Positions 1-12,829 are shown, counted from the stretch's first letter. The stretch is DNA of 64,000 bases from Durusdinium trenchii (GCA_963970005.1 CAXAMN010006624.1:76285-140284); one strand, 5' to 3'. Translations and numbers: made by a program. The notes: generated by a model from the sequence alone, not told the origin.

Positions 1-590
1 ACTGTGGTGGCACCCCAGTCGCCAATCGAGCGTACATCAAGAGCTCTGCCAGGACCTACAAAGTGACCCCTTGGAGTGTCTAAGTGACCCCCTTGAGGGA
101 CTATGACTAAGTGACCTTATTCTGAGCTCTCAAACAGTCACGTTGAAGGTCCTGGTGGTGTACATCAACATTTCAAAAATAACCGCATCAGCGCTTGTAG
201 CCGCAGTGGCCGAGTTTGTCCCACTGATGCAGGATTCATACATGGATCTAGGCGGTCACTTGTCGAGGGCTGAGGTCTTTCTTTTCGTCTTTCTTCTGTA
301 TCTGAATCTGGACCTCCAAGCAACCTGTATACCATGGGTAAGGAACTACCACGTGTTCTTCCAGGAGCATGTCCCAATACTGCTTGGAGACTCTAGGTAG
401 ACCTGCCTGGCCCAAGATTTTGTCTTCAGACTTTGCACCGTTCGCAATCCAATCTGTCTGACTTGGGCATCATTTCGGCCGCCTTGCTTTCAAGGATCCC
501 AAAACACCAGAATCCCTTTAGAGAGAAACACTCCATATACACATGAATTATATATATATACACTAAATACAGCCCGGAATCTCTTCTTGA
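1..590. other. Spacer, no gene seen
   Basis: I see no exon with a recognisable motif or a good pair of splice sites. Near position 550 there is a short TA dinucleotide run. The open frames present on both strands overlap each other and look like chance frames. Confidence 0.4.
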
Positions 591-599
591 GTATAGGAA

Positions 600-745
600 C
601 CTTAGCGCAGGTGGCTCGGTGGCCATGAAAATCCCTTTGACCATACTCTTCCCTTCACGGTCAGCCTCGGTGGGACACAGCAAGAGGGCCTGCCGCAGCG
701 GCAAGCCGCAGCTCACGCGCCGGATCAGGGCCCAGGGAAGTTGGG
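600..745 (-). CDS. Possible exon, unidentified
   Basis: A minus-strand frame reads protein-like text (for example LPWALIRRVSCGLPLRQA) through a moderately GC-rich patch. I recognise no family, and the splice sites are not clear. It may be a chance frame; it is listed because it stands out from its surroundings. Confidence 0.18.
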
Positions 746-3540
746 TGGAAGAAATGGACACCAATCTCAGGGGCCATAAATAATCTCTAAGGAATTTTTA
801 GTACGTGTGAAAATCATCTGAACATCCTATTATACTGAGTCATGTTGTGGCACTTCTGTTTTGTTTGTTGCCCCTGTCAGTGGCTTTGCTTTGTGAGTGC
901 CCTCGGGGCGTAGTCAAAAAGTCCTATTTGCGGGCAACAAACAAGCCATAAGCCATCGAACAAAAGCTGCAGCAACACTTGTCAGGGAGTTTTTCTTCGA
1001 TTGAACGAAAACTCACGAGACTCATCCTGTCAAAGCATCACAAGGGTTTCACTGCTAAAGTCCCCACCGAAAAGCCACTGATGCCTGTGGAGAAGTGGGA
1101 GTAGCACTGGCTCTCAGCTTTAAAGTGTTATTCGCAAAGTAAACGTGCTAGGGTATCGTCAGGCATGGAACAAGGGGTTCAGCTTTCTACCTCAACCGCT
1201 CCGACCTTTCACAAGGCTGACTCAAATCCCAGGGATCCAAATACCTTCTCTCAGAAGGTACGACTGGACCCTCCAATAGGGAATTGATACTGGTGGCGGT
1301 TTGTAGATCGTCAGGGCTCTCTGAGAGCCACCACAGGGGCACAAAGGAATGCTCTACTGCCCCTGACCATCTCGGTTAGTACCTCGAATAGAAACATTGA
1401 TATCACGCTGCTGTTTTCGCTACAAAATAGATGTTTTCGTTTGATCTGACGGGCGGCCTGACGGGATGTTTGGTACAAACCAAGGACTCGTTCAGACACG
1501 AGGCATCAAACATCTGATGTTCCAACGTTTTTCGAATCGTTAGAACCTCGTTAGGTGACTGGACATTTACTCGGAACAATCGAAAAAAAAAACAAAAAAA
1601 CAAACGGACACCTTGCCTTCTTAAACCCCAAAAACCCAGCGCTGTCAGCTCAGATGTCAGCTCAGTCCCTTTTCTTCGCACCCCCGGTGGCTCGGTCTCC
1701 CGGGCGGGACTGGGCGGACACTTCCGCGGCCGCTCCTGGGGACAAAGGACCGAAACGTCGTTTGTCTACGAGGACCTGTTCTGACGGTCGGAGGGTACCG
1801 ATCTGGACTTCAAAGGTAAGTAATGGTAAGTACCCATGTGCTTAGTCCGATAGTCCAAATGTCCATTGTGTTTGTGGGTGTGATTGGGTGTGGGGTGGAA
1901 CGGCATCCCCCCACCCCCCAGCCACGGCATGGGACAAATGTATGTTTTTGGTTTCCCCCGCGGTCCAGTTGTCTTGGGGATAGATTGTTGTGATTGACCC
2001 TTGCGTTGTTTTTGGCACGACTCCAAAAAGCTTTAAGAAGATAAGGTGTTCCTCTCACATGAGCCACAAGTCTCGATCCTGTTGGGGTCCAGTTTAGGAG
2101 AACACCAGCAGGTGGGTCCCATTGTGCATGGGAACTGGAGCTGTCTTTTTTTATGTGTTTTGCATTCTCAGGGGCATGTTGAACAGCCAGCAGCTAGTTG
2201 TTGGATCATGGAAGATGATGGAACATTGTGTTCTCATGACTTATAGTTGAAACATCACTGAACATGACTTGTCACTTGACTGAACAAGTTCTGACTTATC
2301 AAATCCAACAATCAATTCTTTGCAACCCACACACCTGGTTTTCCAGGCTTCACTGGATAACCCTCTTCAAGTTCACCCAACCCGAAGTCTGGACCTTGAA
2401 AAGTACCTGGATGCCGAGTCTTTTCAACGTATTCACATGCTTTTCTCCTTCTTCTCCCAAGTCCATCTCGGGATTTAGCGTCTGACTCGGCACCCATCAA
2501 GTCAGTCAACCTGCGGAGGCCTGTCCCCTCCAGTCACCAAAATGGACGCTTCCACCTACTGAAGAACATCCGGCCTCTTCCACGGGCCGACCCGTCAGCT
2601 TGCTCGCTTGGACGTCTGAGATGACCTGGACGGTGTCCCACAAGGATCTACCTCCGGAGAATTGATGTTCGTCTCTTCGCATCGTAGGTTTTAGTATTTT
2701 GGAGGTGCATAAATAGACCTGGACAAGTTTAACACAATACACAAAATGGACATCACGATGGAATCTCAAGAAACACACACTTGGTAATTGCATGCTGCTG
2801 TAAATGGTCAATGTAATGGATAACAAATGATAATAGTTATTGATTGGATAGGAATGATATATTTAGTTCATCTCCTGCCTCCTTTTTGGAGTGGGGTCTT
2901 TGGAGACTCCAAAAAGTGCCTATATAGAAGTCCAAAGACTACATTTCACACCACCAAAGTAAAGGGTGTTCCTTTTCGGATTAGCTAAAGACATCTAAAG
3001 ACCACATTTCAAGTGGTCTTGGACTTCCATGGCCTAGACGTTTGTTGTGTAATTCTTGCCCACCTTAAGAGCTCTGGCCCTTTCTCCACCAACAGTCTTA
3101 AGACACATTCAACCGCTTGGAGGAGGAGGAGGAGGAGGAGGATGTGGCTTGATCCATACCCTTGATGAATGGGTTTCTGCACACTTGCAGCTAAACAAGC
3201 CTCCACAATACTGATCACGTCCTTCCAATAGTAGAGGAACCTCATTGAAACTACCCCAACCTTCTCATTCAAACTTCAAGTGCTGAACCTCCCCCTCAAA
3301 GAAAACACTCGCAACAAAAAACAACACCAAGCCGATCACTAGTCAGTCCTCCCCCTACTAGTAACAAAGGGCATCGCTACGCACGAAGCAAGGACGCTAC
3401 TAGGAGCGCTCCTGGCCATACTAGGAACAAGCTTTGCCACGAACGTAGCAAAGGGCATCGCTCTCGTATCTGAAGTACCGAGCCCTGAGCAAGCCCCAAG
3501 GGGTCAAGCCCAAAAGAACAGTAACTCCAAGGGGTCGTTC
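746..3540. other. Spacer with dispersed repeats
   Basis: No supported exon. The block holds a copy of the dispersed palindromic repeat family at 1231-1280 (ACCTTCT..AGAAGGT next to TACGACTGGACCCTCC), an A-rich run near 1590, and a GGA trinucleotide run at 3117-3141. The remaining open frames overlap on both strands and carry no motif that I recognise. Confidence 0.4.
3352..3435. repeat. CTACTAGTAG-type dispersed tandem repeat, copy 1
   Basis: Degenerate units containing CTACTAG, GGGCATCGCTACG, CAAGGACGCTACTAGG and GCTCCTGG follow one another. The same word set recurs at about 14.03, 28.93, 38.70 and 45.54 kb. CTACTAGTAG is itself palindromic, so the array can be read in either direction. Confidence 0.7.
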
Positions 3541-3546
3541 ACCCAC

Positions 3547-3711
3547 CTGTCCGGCCTCCGCCCTCCTCCGCCCGAGGCTCGCACCTCGACGCAGTAGTTC
3601 TGCGGCACCGGACCCCGACGACCCAGGCTCACCGAGCGGCTCCCGCCGCTGCGATGCCTCGGGAAACCGCCCGAACGCACGAGGCCGAAGCGCCGAAGCA
3701 TGGAGAAACAC
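3547..3711 (-). CDS. Possible GC-rich exon, unidentified
   Basis: A clearly GC-rich patch ends (minus strand) at a good donor, CAG|GTGGGT, at 3547. Two minus-strand frames are open across it: one rich in R, G and S, and one reading text such as LLRRGASLGRRRAEAGQ. No acceptor with a pyrimidine tract is evident, and the true frame cannot be chosen. It could be a first exon coding for a transit peptide, but that is a guess. Confidence 0.22.
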
Positions 3712-3719
3712 ATCGTCTA

Positions 3720-4150
3720 ATGAGTCTAATACATGATGGATCCTATTGGAGTGAGTATTTGTTTTGGTTTAAACTCGCACTACGACTTGGACTGTGATGC
3801 TGAACAAGATGGGGAAAGAACATGGAACATTGTGATTGAAACAGTGCAAGACATGATATTGCAAGTTTGCCAATTTGTTCGGGATATAATTAATAGATTT
3901 CGCCTGTTTGGGGTGGTACCATGGGCCAAGAAGACTGAGTGTGTACTGTACTGTATGCATAGCTTTGGTTAGTTGCACCATGTATCCATGCCTGCTTCTC
4001 AAGGGCAGCTTCAAGAATGCTTCCAACGATCTGTCCCGGACAGATTACGAAGCAGCAGATTCTTCATCAAAAAAAGTGATGAACATTCCACCATGCATAA
4101 TTCCAGGAGGAGCAACCTGTCAAAAGAGACGAATCTATGAATACTACGAA
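3720..4150. other. Spacer, no gene seen
   Basis: Moderately AT-rich sequence with open frames on both strands and no recognisable protein. It leads into the foldback element that begins at 4154. Confidence 0.4.
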
Positions 4151-4153
4151 TAC

Positions 4154-4296
4154 TATATATATATATATTGGGTCTATCCTATTACCAGTAACAGCGGATG
4201 ATGATGGTTAGTAAAGGCCATATTCGCAAATAGTGACAATTGTTTACCGACTGTCACAGGTAATTGGACAGACCCAATATATATATATATATATAT
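4154..4296. mobile_element. Foldback (MITE-like) element flanked by TA runs
   Basis: Two arms are imperfect inverted copies. The left arm (4154-4197) reads TATATTGGGTCTATCCTATT and continues with ACCAGTAACAG. The right arm (4248-4296), read on the other strand, gives TATATTGGGTCTGTCCAATT followed by ACCTGTGACAG. About 50 bases separate them. Both outer ends run into TA dinucleotides, as expected for a small non-autonomous element inserted at TA. There is no coding capacity. Confidence 0.65.
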
Positions 4297-4499
4297 CGAC
4301 CTCATAGCTGATAACCATGGTCTTCAATCACAAATCTATATTATATAGGACCTATTGACTAAGGAGAGACCCCTGTCGTCCAGGACCCAGATCTGCAGCA
4401 TCTCGACTCATGCCAAACTCTTCGAACGAACAAACACCACCCTTGTTTATGTGAAAACGTTCAATCCAAATCGTGGTTTGAGTATTGATTTGGATCCAG

Positions 4500-4685
4500 A
4501 GTCTACCGGACACGTTGCGTGTCACCACCGTCACCCCTCTCCACGGCGACTCTCCGGTGCGCGCCAGGCGCGCGCCTCTCGTGATCCGCTTTGGCCCGAG
4601 GCGCCTGGGAGCCGCTGAGCGGCTGGCTGGCTTCGGCGTCAAAGCTGCCGGCGTCTACGGCGTGGAGCACATGTTGAGCACCCCG
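4500..4685 (+). CDS. Possible plus-strand exon, unidentified
   Basis: This GC-rich segment has an acceptor-like end (ATCCAG|AGTCTACC) and a donor-like end (CCCCG|GTGGGG), and it holds exactly 62 codons in phase 0. Its translation looks like protein (for example RFGPRRLGAAERLAGFGV) but matches no family I know. It lies opposite to the main coding strand, and the minus strand is also partly open here, so the strand is uncertain. Confidence 0.28.
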
Positions 4686-4689
4686 GTGG

Positions 4690-5268
4690 GGTGAAGGTGG
4701 AGGATTGGCCGATTGGCTAGTCTTTCCATCAAATGTGTGATCCAAAGAGCCAATAGATGTTGCATCGAATAGCAATATCCAATGTGTTTTCCAGCCAATC
4801 ATTTGGGTGGAGCCATGTTCCACTTTCGAAGCCTATGGACCCACTGCCACCCAGGTACAGTGATGCTTTCGACATTTGATGTATAGACAATTTCGTGAGG
4901 GTCGGGTCGTACCTGAGGTACGGTGGCAATGGATCCCCAAAAAGGCTTCCTGGACCCTCCGGGTCCTACTCTAAAAGATGGTACTAAGAGTGAATGACCC
5001 GAACAACAAACAGGTACGAGCGCACTTATGTTCAGGAGGTACGAATGGGTCGACTCCAGTGCGTGCTTCTTCCAAGAAGGCAACATTTTTCCGCGGAAAG
5101 TACCTGACTGACTTGTGCACACAATGTGTGCACATGTGTGTGAAATATTAAACAAGTATCTGAATATATCTGTTATCTGATATTGGTCCTTATTGGTTAC
5201 TTTCCACCCTCGGTGTTGGCTTCCAGAGTGTCCAACGCACCTCTCGACCCATACCTATAACCTCTTCT
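4690..5268. other. Spacer with dispersed-repeat fragments
   Basis: Contains pieces of the family seen elsewhere with GGATCC, CCACTGCCACC and GGACCCTCC words (about 4830-4990). No exon is supported; the minus-strand frame at 4799-5155 mostly translates repeat. Confidence 0.4.
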
Positions 5269-6004
5269 TGGGCAGAAATTTCTGCCTATTATGGGTAAAG
5301 GCGACTTTGCCCGTGCTTAGGCGTTCTTGCCCCCCTGTAGGCGTTCTTGCCCCCTTTGGGCGTTCTTGTCCTTTTGGTGGCATTGCTCAAATAGATGAGG
5401 ATCCACCCACCACTGATTCCAGGAACTTTCATAGTGAGGTACATTTGTTTGTCAGGAATTCACTTAATGTTTCTCTTGTGATCTCTTTTGTATGTTTTTA
5501 GTTTTTCTATGCTTTGATTCATTGATTTAAATATTTTTGCGTAGGTGTTCTTCCTGTCACTTAGGCGTTCTTACCCGTTACTTGGGCGTTCTTGCCCGTT
5601 ACTTAGGCGTTCTTGCCCGTTCCCCCCTCACTCCAATCAGTAGTTGGGCGGACAACGGAATGGTAGCCTTTTGGGGGGGAGTGAGCGACATGAGTTTCAA
5701 TAACTTTAGACTGGGGATTAGCGTCAAGTGGCAGGCGGTCGTTTTCTCAATTTTTGTCACTTAAATTCTGGTTCTGCCTCCTGCATGCAAGAATGCATGT
5801 GATTGTGCCTCGGCGTTTTTGACGGCAAGGGACTCATTTGCGACACCAAATCTGACTCATTTGCGACACCACCGCCCCCCTGTATTCCTCTCATGTACGA
5901 CACCAAATCTCTCTCATTCGCGACACAGACACATACACACATGTGATTGCAAGCATTAGGTTGGGTGGGACATTAGGTTGGGGTGGGGCATTAGGTTGGG
6001 TGGG
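5269..6004. repeat. Tandem-repeat complex left of the gap
   Basis: Several repeat types are stacked here. A perfect 16-bp palindrome, GGCAGAAATTTCTGCC, lies near 5270-5285. Units of about 20 bp with the core TTAGGCGTTCTTGCC run at 5316-5372 and again at 5541-5626. Units CTCATTTGCGACACC lie at about 5836-5935, and units of about 18 bp with GCATTAGGTTGGGTGGG abut the gap at 5952-6004. Related pieces reappear beyond the gap. Confidence 0.75.
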
Positions 6005-6404
6005 NNNNNNNNNNNNNNNNNNNNNNNNNNNNNNNNNNNNNNNNNNNNNNNNNNNNNNNNNNNNNNNNNNNNNNNNNNNNNNNNNNNNNNNNNNNNNNNN
6101 NNNNNNNNNNNNNNNNNNNNNNNNNNNNNNNNNNNNNNNNNNNNNNNNNNNNNNNNNNNNNNNNNNNNNNNNNNNNNNNNNNNNNNNNNNNNNNNNNNNN
6201 NNNNNNNNNNNNNNNNNNNNNNNNNNNNNNNNNNNNNNNNNNNNNNNNNNNNNNNNNNNNNNNNNNNNNNNNNNNNNNNNNNNNNNNNNNNNNNNNNNNN
6301 NNNNNNNNNNNNNNNNNNNNNNNNNNNNNNNNNNNNNNNNNNNNNNNNNNNNNNNNNNNNNNNNNNNNNNNNNNNNNNNNNNNNNNNNNNNNNNNNNNNN
6401 NNNN
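6005..6404. other. Assembly gap (400 N)
   Basis: An uninterrupted run of 400 N. It begins inside a tandem array of GGTTGGGTGGG units, so an unresolved tandem repeat is the likely cause, and the true length is unknown. The open frames that cross it are meaningless. Confidence 0.97.
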
Positions 6405-6469
6405 GTGGAGCTGGATTGGAGCTTTATGACTTTATGAGAACCAAGCAAGGGCCCAGAAGCACACAGATT

Positions 6470-6640
6470 CTCTAAAAGAAAAGCTCTCCGCGTCACAACT
6501 GAGAAAAGCTCTCCGCGTCACATTCGAGACAAAAAAACGCGTCACAACCGAGACCCTTTCCGTTTTTGACTCTCGAGGCTGCAGCTTAGGCGTTCTTTGC
6601 AAAAACGGGCTGAATTTTCTGCCTAAATGGCGTTGGGCGG
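6470..6640. repeat. Tandem units right of the gap
   Basis: Units resembling AAGCTCTCCGCGTCACAACT repeat about three times at 6470-6552. They are followed by another CTTAGGCGTTCTTTGC unit at about 6585 and by degenerate relatives of the GGCAGAAATTTCTGCC palindrome. This ties the right side of the gap to the complex on its left. Confidence 0.65.
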
Positions 6641-6659
6641 AAAATATTGCCTAACGAGG

Positions 6660-6790
6660 TTCTAGGTATCTATCAGGTTGCAGAACCCCCTGTTGTCCAA
6701 CCATATCCTCAGGTTCGGTGGTTGGACCCTCCTGGCACCCACCCCAACCGTCTTCGAAACGGAGGTAGGCCAGGAGCCCTACGGAACATA
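6660..6790. repeat. Dispersed repeat copy (GGTTGGACCCTCC family)
   Basis: Reads GGTTGGACCCTCCTGGCACC, then CACCCCAACC and AGGAGCCCTA. The same words, in the same order or inverted, occur near 32.39, 36.6, 45.82 and 57.22 kb. Confidence 0.6.
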
Positions 6791-6799
6791 CCTGAAATT

Positions 6800-9700
6800 G
6801 CTGGAACTTCCAAGTGTATTGGACATGTGAGTGGTCGGCAGGTTCTTCATCTGAACGCTATTGTCGAGGGGAGATGCTGGCTAGAAACACACTTCTGGAT
6901 CCCAAATGGTTCTTCCTCCAACAGCAGTCGTCATCTGGCCATTCTGAAGTCTAAAGACTGATACGCACTGCAGTCAAATGTTCTTTCATACACATAACAT
7001 CAAGGAAATCGGATACAAACACACATGTATACTATATACTTGGTTTCCAAATATCATCCATTTCGGAAGACATTTAATACTCTCAAATGATGTGCCTCAA
7101 GAGATGGTCTGGGACTTCGAGGGCATCATCATCATCATCATCATCATCATCAACATCATCCCTGGCTTTGTTTCCGTCTGGTCTGAATGCCCCAGAAGAA
7201 ATTGCTTGGAGCTTTACGATTGAAACATGTTGAATGTTGAAACCGTTTTCTGCAGAAGTTACAAAACCCTGTCAGGTGGAAGCTTGGGTCGTCTGAACTA
7301 TTATGCTTGCATGTTCTGCATGAAACAAAACCGCTACCAAATTGGTGACGGCCTGGCAAACAAGAGCTGAGGTCAACACCTGAAAAGCTGGTTTTCAGCT
7401 GTACGAGTCAGTGTGGTGCCCCAAAACTCGTGACCAAGGTGCCCCTTGCTGAGTATATATACAAGAACCAATTGGTTGGAGGGTTCCACACAGGCTCAGC
7501 CTGTCTCATGGTTTCATGCTGCAAAACTTTGTTTGTTCAGCTCCCTAGCACTCGTTACAGCCTAAATGGAAGAACCTCTAAACCGCGGCCGCGACCCAAA
7601 CACGACCCTGGTTCAGTAGGGGCCGGACTCCAGTCTTCTGGAGAGGGCGTCAAAACAATCCCCGGCAACAGAAGCTGAAGCTGTTTAGAGCGTCTGCCCA
7701 AGTCTTGCACGATAAAGCAGTCATTGCACATTCAATCCAGATGCTTTCCATCCTAACCCACGTCTTTGCACAAAGTGTTGAACTCTCAAGATATAGTATA
7801 GAGACTGTATTCAAGGGGGTCCAGGTACTTCCTGGGGATCATTTGGGGCAGTACTTCGAGATCTGGACGAATTAGAACATCCTCAGAAACAGTCTGGGAC
7901 TTTTTGTACAACTTGGATTTGCTTGAGGAGCCTGTCAAACTTGAAAAATATTCACCAGAAGGGGATTGACCCAGATGGAACATACACAACCACCGAAACA
8001 GCAAAACCAAGCAAAAAAGACCGTGCCCAGAAAAAAAAACACCAAAAAACACACCACCTCCCAAATCTCCCGACTCACGGCCCACGGCCTCAGGCGAAGA
8101 AGGAGAACCCCCATCTGGGCGCCGTGGGCCGGCCGTGCCGAAGCGGCCCCAACGACGGGCGACCCGACCGGACGCGCCGGTCCGGAGCGGCTCATCCCGG
8201 TCCGGCTCAGCCACAGAGCGGGGACATGAGCCTATAAAAAGCCACATACTATACTTGTACTCAGTTTCCGAGGTAGTTTGAAACTCCAGGTATACAATGT
8301 GTATATAGATTATTCTAAATAATCATAGACCACAACAAAAACAACTCTCAAACTTGTAGGAGGAGAACAAGGCACAAACCGAGTATGGAGACGGTTACAA
8401 GGCGGCTCTTGTGTCCCCCCTTTTCTTGGCTATTGGATCGTCTCTCTGTGTTCTCCCTCGTCTAGAGGGTGGATGTGAAAACCCTGTGGATGTCTGCATG
8501 TGTGGTGTATTTCTCCATCGGTCGGACATTCTCAAGTGATCAAGTAATTGATGGATGAATCTATCTATGTTTGTGTATAGTGAGCTACATGCAAATTAGT
8601 TCGTTTGAGGCTTGACTGCCCAAGCCACTTGGGTCCTAGATTAAGAATGTGGGATCATCGTCCCTCTTTCCAAGTGGTAGACAGCAGAGTCCACAATGTA
8701 ATTCAACATGGTGACTGGTCGTTCACCAGCGTTTTTCTTCCTGAAATGTTGTTTCATGTGTATCTTTCGTTCCCAGTCTGGTCCTTTTTCAGTGCCTTTT
8801 CCGGCTGCGCTCCCACACAGACATTGATGTGGAAACCACGATGTTATTAAGGGAACGTAGTCATACGACCGTCACAAAAACAAAACTAGATGGCAGGGTT
8901 TGAAAAAAAACATCCCTTTGCCAACGGATACCTGGATATGCCTGGTGGTATCTGGTGGTATACAGGGAAATTGCAGGAAAGCAGCATCCGAGTTTGGTGT
9001 GCTTCGCTAAAAAAAGCCAAAACAAATGCGGTATGTGGTCTCACCTGACTGTTACTCTTGCAAACTTTTATGCTCAAGGTCGAAAAGCACACCTTCGCTC
9101 TGTGGGTCTGTGGGGGCCTTCGACCAAGCTGCCCGTCTTCGACCTGCCCCCCCCCTATGCCCGCTCAGGCCAGGGCCGGGCCAAGCGAGGGCACCTGGTC
9201 GAGAAGAGCAAGCACCGGCACTGAGGAGGAGGACCCCCTTGCTGTCCCAATCCCAAGAACTTTAACACCTGTCCGAACTTGAACATGTTTTCGTTTCTTT
9301 CTTCATGTTGGTTCTCATTAGCTGGAGGACTTTTTTCCCATCTCTTCGAACAACCTGACCGGTGGTTACTTTTAAAGGTGTTTCCTTTTTTGTGAAAGAT
9401 CCAAAGTGAGTGCATGGAATCGTTGGATCGGCTTGTTATGGAAGTCAATCAAAAGAAACAACACGCCCCCCTAAACCACTTCAATGTACCTGGACCCTCC
9501 AAAGTACTCCACAAAATAGGACATGACCCTATATAGAACAGGTACCAGAACTCATGTTTTAGGGTACTTTGAGACTCCCTATGGTATACGTGGAGCTTTT
9601 GGGGAAGTTCAGTAAGACATGACCCTAGGGCATCAAATACCTCCTTGGGGAAGTTCAGGTCCAGTGGACGGGGTGGGTGATCTAATACCTTCTTTTCGGA

Positions 9701-12235
9701 TGTGGGCCACGAACCCTAAATTTGACATGGCGGATGACCGGATGTTTTTTTTTCACTGCCCTAAGAATCCAGGACCCTCAGCCAGTGCATGTTTTGGGCT
9801 TGGAGTCCAAGCAACCAGCGATGGATCATTAGACCCTTCACTTCGGAGGGTCAAAACTGATGCTTTGGGTGAGATCAGCACGTTTGCCGCAGGCCAAGCA
9901 CGGCGAATTCGCCATTAACGTGTCATGTCTGATGATACGACTTTGAGGTCCCCAAAAAGAGTCTCTCAGGACTCCAGGTTGCACCCGAACTAGAATGGGA
10001 CATGATTTCACCACAACCAAACGCTTTGAATCTTCCTTCTTCACGCATCGTGCCACCAATAGATAGAGGGTCCGAATCCTGAAGTCCCCTTTGAAGATGT
10101 CTTACACCTCGCTATTGGTTTTTTACCTTCAACTCCCTCTTATCCTCTTTTTTACCTTCAAAGCGCCCTGCAGCCACCTGCAGCACGCGGCGACATAGCA
10201 AACACAGGGACCTCAGTTGATCTCCACCGTGGCCATGAAAATGCTGAAATTGTCCGGAAATTGGAGGAAGCTCTGGAGGGTGTCCTCCGTCCTTCATCCA
10301 AATAAAGTTCTTTTCACTCCCAGAATTGGTTTAAGGGAACATCTATAAGTAAACAGGAACCTCCTACTTTAGGGTTCAAACCATGGTGTCCTGGTGTCCT
10401 GTTGATTTTCCCCTAAACTACGTAGTCCCTTGAACCATACCGAGACCTCCGTGCCTAGAAACCCAAACCAGGCCTGTAGTAAACACATGCCGAGACGTCA
10501 AGAGGAATCCGGCATCCACAGTCCAAACATGTCCAAACGACAGCTATTTGCAGCAACCCACATATAGTAATCTACCCTGCTTGCAACAATCATGGGTTGT
10601 CCACTTCGATGTTTGTTGCGGGGAGGGTAACCTGTAAATGCTACAGAGCTTCCTTTAAACAGCACTGATTCACGCCAGAATTACTACAAACTGCAACCTG
10701 TTTCTTAAAATGCTGCTCCCAGAAAAGAGACTTGACCAGGAATCAAATTGACACCAACCACAAAGTTCAATATAAATTGAATTAAAGAAACACACAACAT
10801 CTCCAAACATGTTATATAAGCCACGGAAGAATCATCCCAACACACAGGTGGCCTTCTAGGCTGGCAGGCAGCCTTCAAAGTTTGGATGATGCTCTGTATT
10901 GTTGAAAGCACAGTCTCTTCTGAGGCTTCACACCCGTCCAGGGCTCATGATGGGCCTGGCAAACAAGGTTGTGTGTCAAGAAAAAAGAACACGAGCACCT
11001 TGCACTTGCTTGGAGTCTTCAAACATCAACATGTTGTGTCTTCCAGAATAAGAAGACATACCTCAGAAGGTACGACTGGCTCCTCCAAGCTTATGTCAGT
11101 GTCGCCCATCGCCCTCGATCCAGAGGGGTAGGTTGATCCTAGTCCTACCAAACTATGGCGATCCTAGTGGATGGAGCCTCAGCCCCATGTTCTGTGCAAA
11201 CCAGGATGCACTTAAACAAAACAAAGAACTCCTGACCATCTGGATTGATACTGCGTCCTGATTTTTGACATCCTGTTTTCGCATGGAAACATTGAGGTCT
11301 TCCCAAATGCAATGCCTTTAGTTTGTCTGGTTTGCGATCAATGTACCATGCTTCAGTGCCAACGGCTTCAGAACATTGATTCAGAAGTCTGGCTGTCTGC
11401 GACAGGTGATTTAGTTTTGTATATAGTTGTGTATCATTTCATTCGCCCTTCCAGCAAGAAACCATGTGCTTCTCCATGTTCGCTCTACCAGACGGAAGGG
11501 GTCCAACGGACCATTGCTATGGAGGTCAAGGACTGGTCGTTTTCAGTTTAAGAGGAGAAGAACCTGGGACAAAGTTCGGAATGTTCGCGATATATACCCT
11601 TCGCAAGGTATATACCTTATGGTTGCCATCTCTTCTTGGAGTTGTTGTTTTATTGTGACTTAAAGGACTGGTTAACCCATGGATAAAGACCTCGTGGGTC
11701 ACCAGGGAAGCCAGTGAAGCCAAAACATTTTGGTGCCATGTCACCGAATCCAAGTACAAAATCCACATCCCTCCAGGACAGCCACGCAAGAACTTTCAAA
11801 CCTTTTCTTCAAAGCCTTCCCCAAACCAACATCCTGGTCAGATTTGTCAGGCACACGCCAAGATTCTTCCAAACTCGGCAACGTGGTCAAAAACATGCCA
11901 ATTCACTGGGTTTGGTTTTTGATGGTCCTTTTGGGGGATGGTTCTGGATTCGGATCGCACCCAACCGCTCGGCGCCTGGGAGGAGACCCGCTGCGACCGC
12001 CCGAGGCGCCGCCCGGCGAGGCCTCTCGCCGCGGGGGCCTCGGTCGTGGAGCTGAAAGCAGCAGGGCATTTGGAGTCGACCATTTTTCTTACGAACATGA
12101 GTCTGTTCACCCGTTTGTTCGTCCAAAGAGTCCGTTCTATACCGCAGTCGTATAATAATTATTGCTATTATACTACCAATTCATTTGCTTCATTCGGGTC
12201 GGTCCGTCGAAAGAGCCCAAGCAGATCCAAGCAGT
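6800..12235. other. Long spacer, no supported gene
   Basis: I see no convincing exon in these 5.4 kb. It holds an ATC trinucleotide run (7123-7160), a GC-rich patch at about 8090-8230 and another at about 11960-12060 (both open in several frames on both strands, so uninformative), and dispersed-repeat words at about 9490-9560 and 11060-11090. A minus-strand stretch near 10170-10220 faintly resembles half a PPR motif but was not accepted. Confidence 0.4.
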
Positions 12236-12237
12236 GG

Positions 12238-12310
12238 AAGGCTTCTTTTCGTCTAAGGCTTCTTTACTGGACAACCACCGTTTCAAACGGCTTCTTTTCG
12301 TCTAAGTGCT
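12238..12310. repeat. Short duplicated words
   Basis: GGCTTCTTTTCGTCTAAG appears twice about 50 bases apart, with a partial third copy between. There is no coding meaning that I can see. Confidence 0.5.
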
Positions 12311-12829
12311 ATTTGTGGAAGGATTTTACACCTACAAAGCCAGGTGAATTGTTTTCATGGTCGAACGGAAGGCTAGGGTGATCACAAAGAAGAAAACAGT
12401 CACTAGCCCTGGTATTTATTGAACAAAAAAACAACTCAAACAAGATCAAACAAACATGCCACTGTGTGTACTTTTTGTAATGATAATTGTGATTGTGTAT
12501 CCTTTTGTTTGGTGTTATGGTGTTCTTTATCTTTCTTTTTCGCCTGAAGGTGGTTCAATATACCTCTTGCATCAAGAGAGCCCAGCCTCGCTCACTGTTC
12601 CTTGGTGAGGGCAACTACAACATTCTACAACACACTATTGGCAGTTCTCTTCACCTGGGCTGAACTTAGAACGAGGCATTGCAAAAGCTAGCCAACGGGC
12701 CAACGTAAGAAAACCATCTTTACAGTATGTGGGCTGTGAATGTAAGTCGTCGATCACATGTTAGAACACTGAGTGAACTGTTTTGGCGGTCAAATGACAG
12801 TTCTGTCCACCCTGCCTTGCCATCCTTAC

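Noticed and set aside
5891..6496. Open frames of about 165-200 codons across the N gap
   Set aside because: Most of their length is undetermined sequence; the ends are tandem repeats.
10160..10220. Minus-strand YVAACCRWLQGALK as a PPR motif
   Set aside because: The helix spacing is wrong and the CEK and QW positions are missing; no splice sites fit. At best a decayed repeat.
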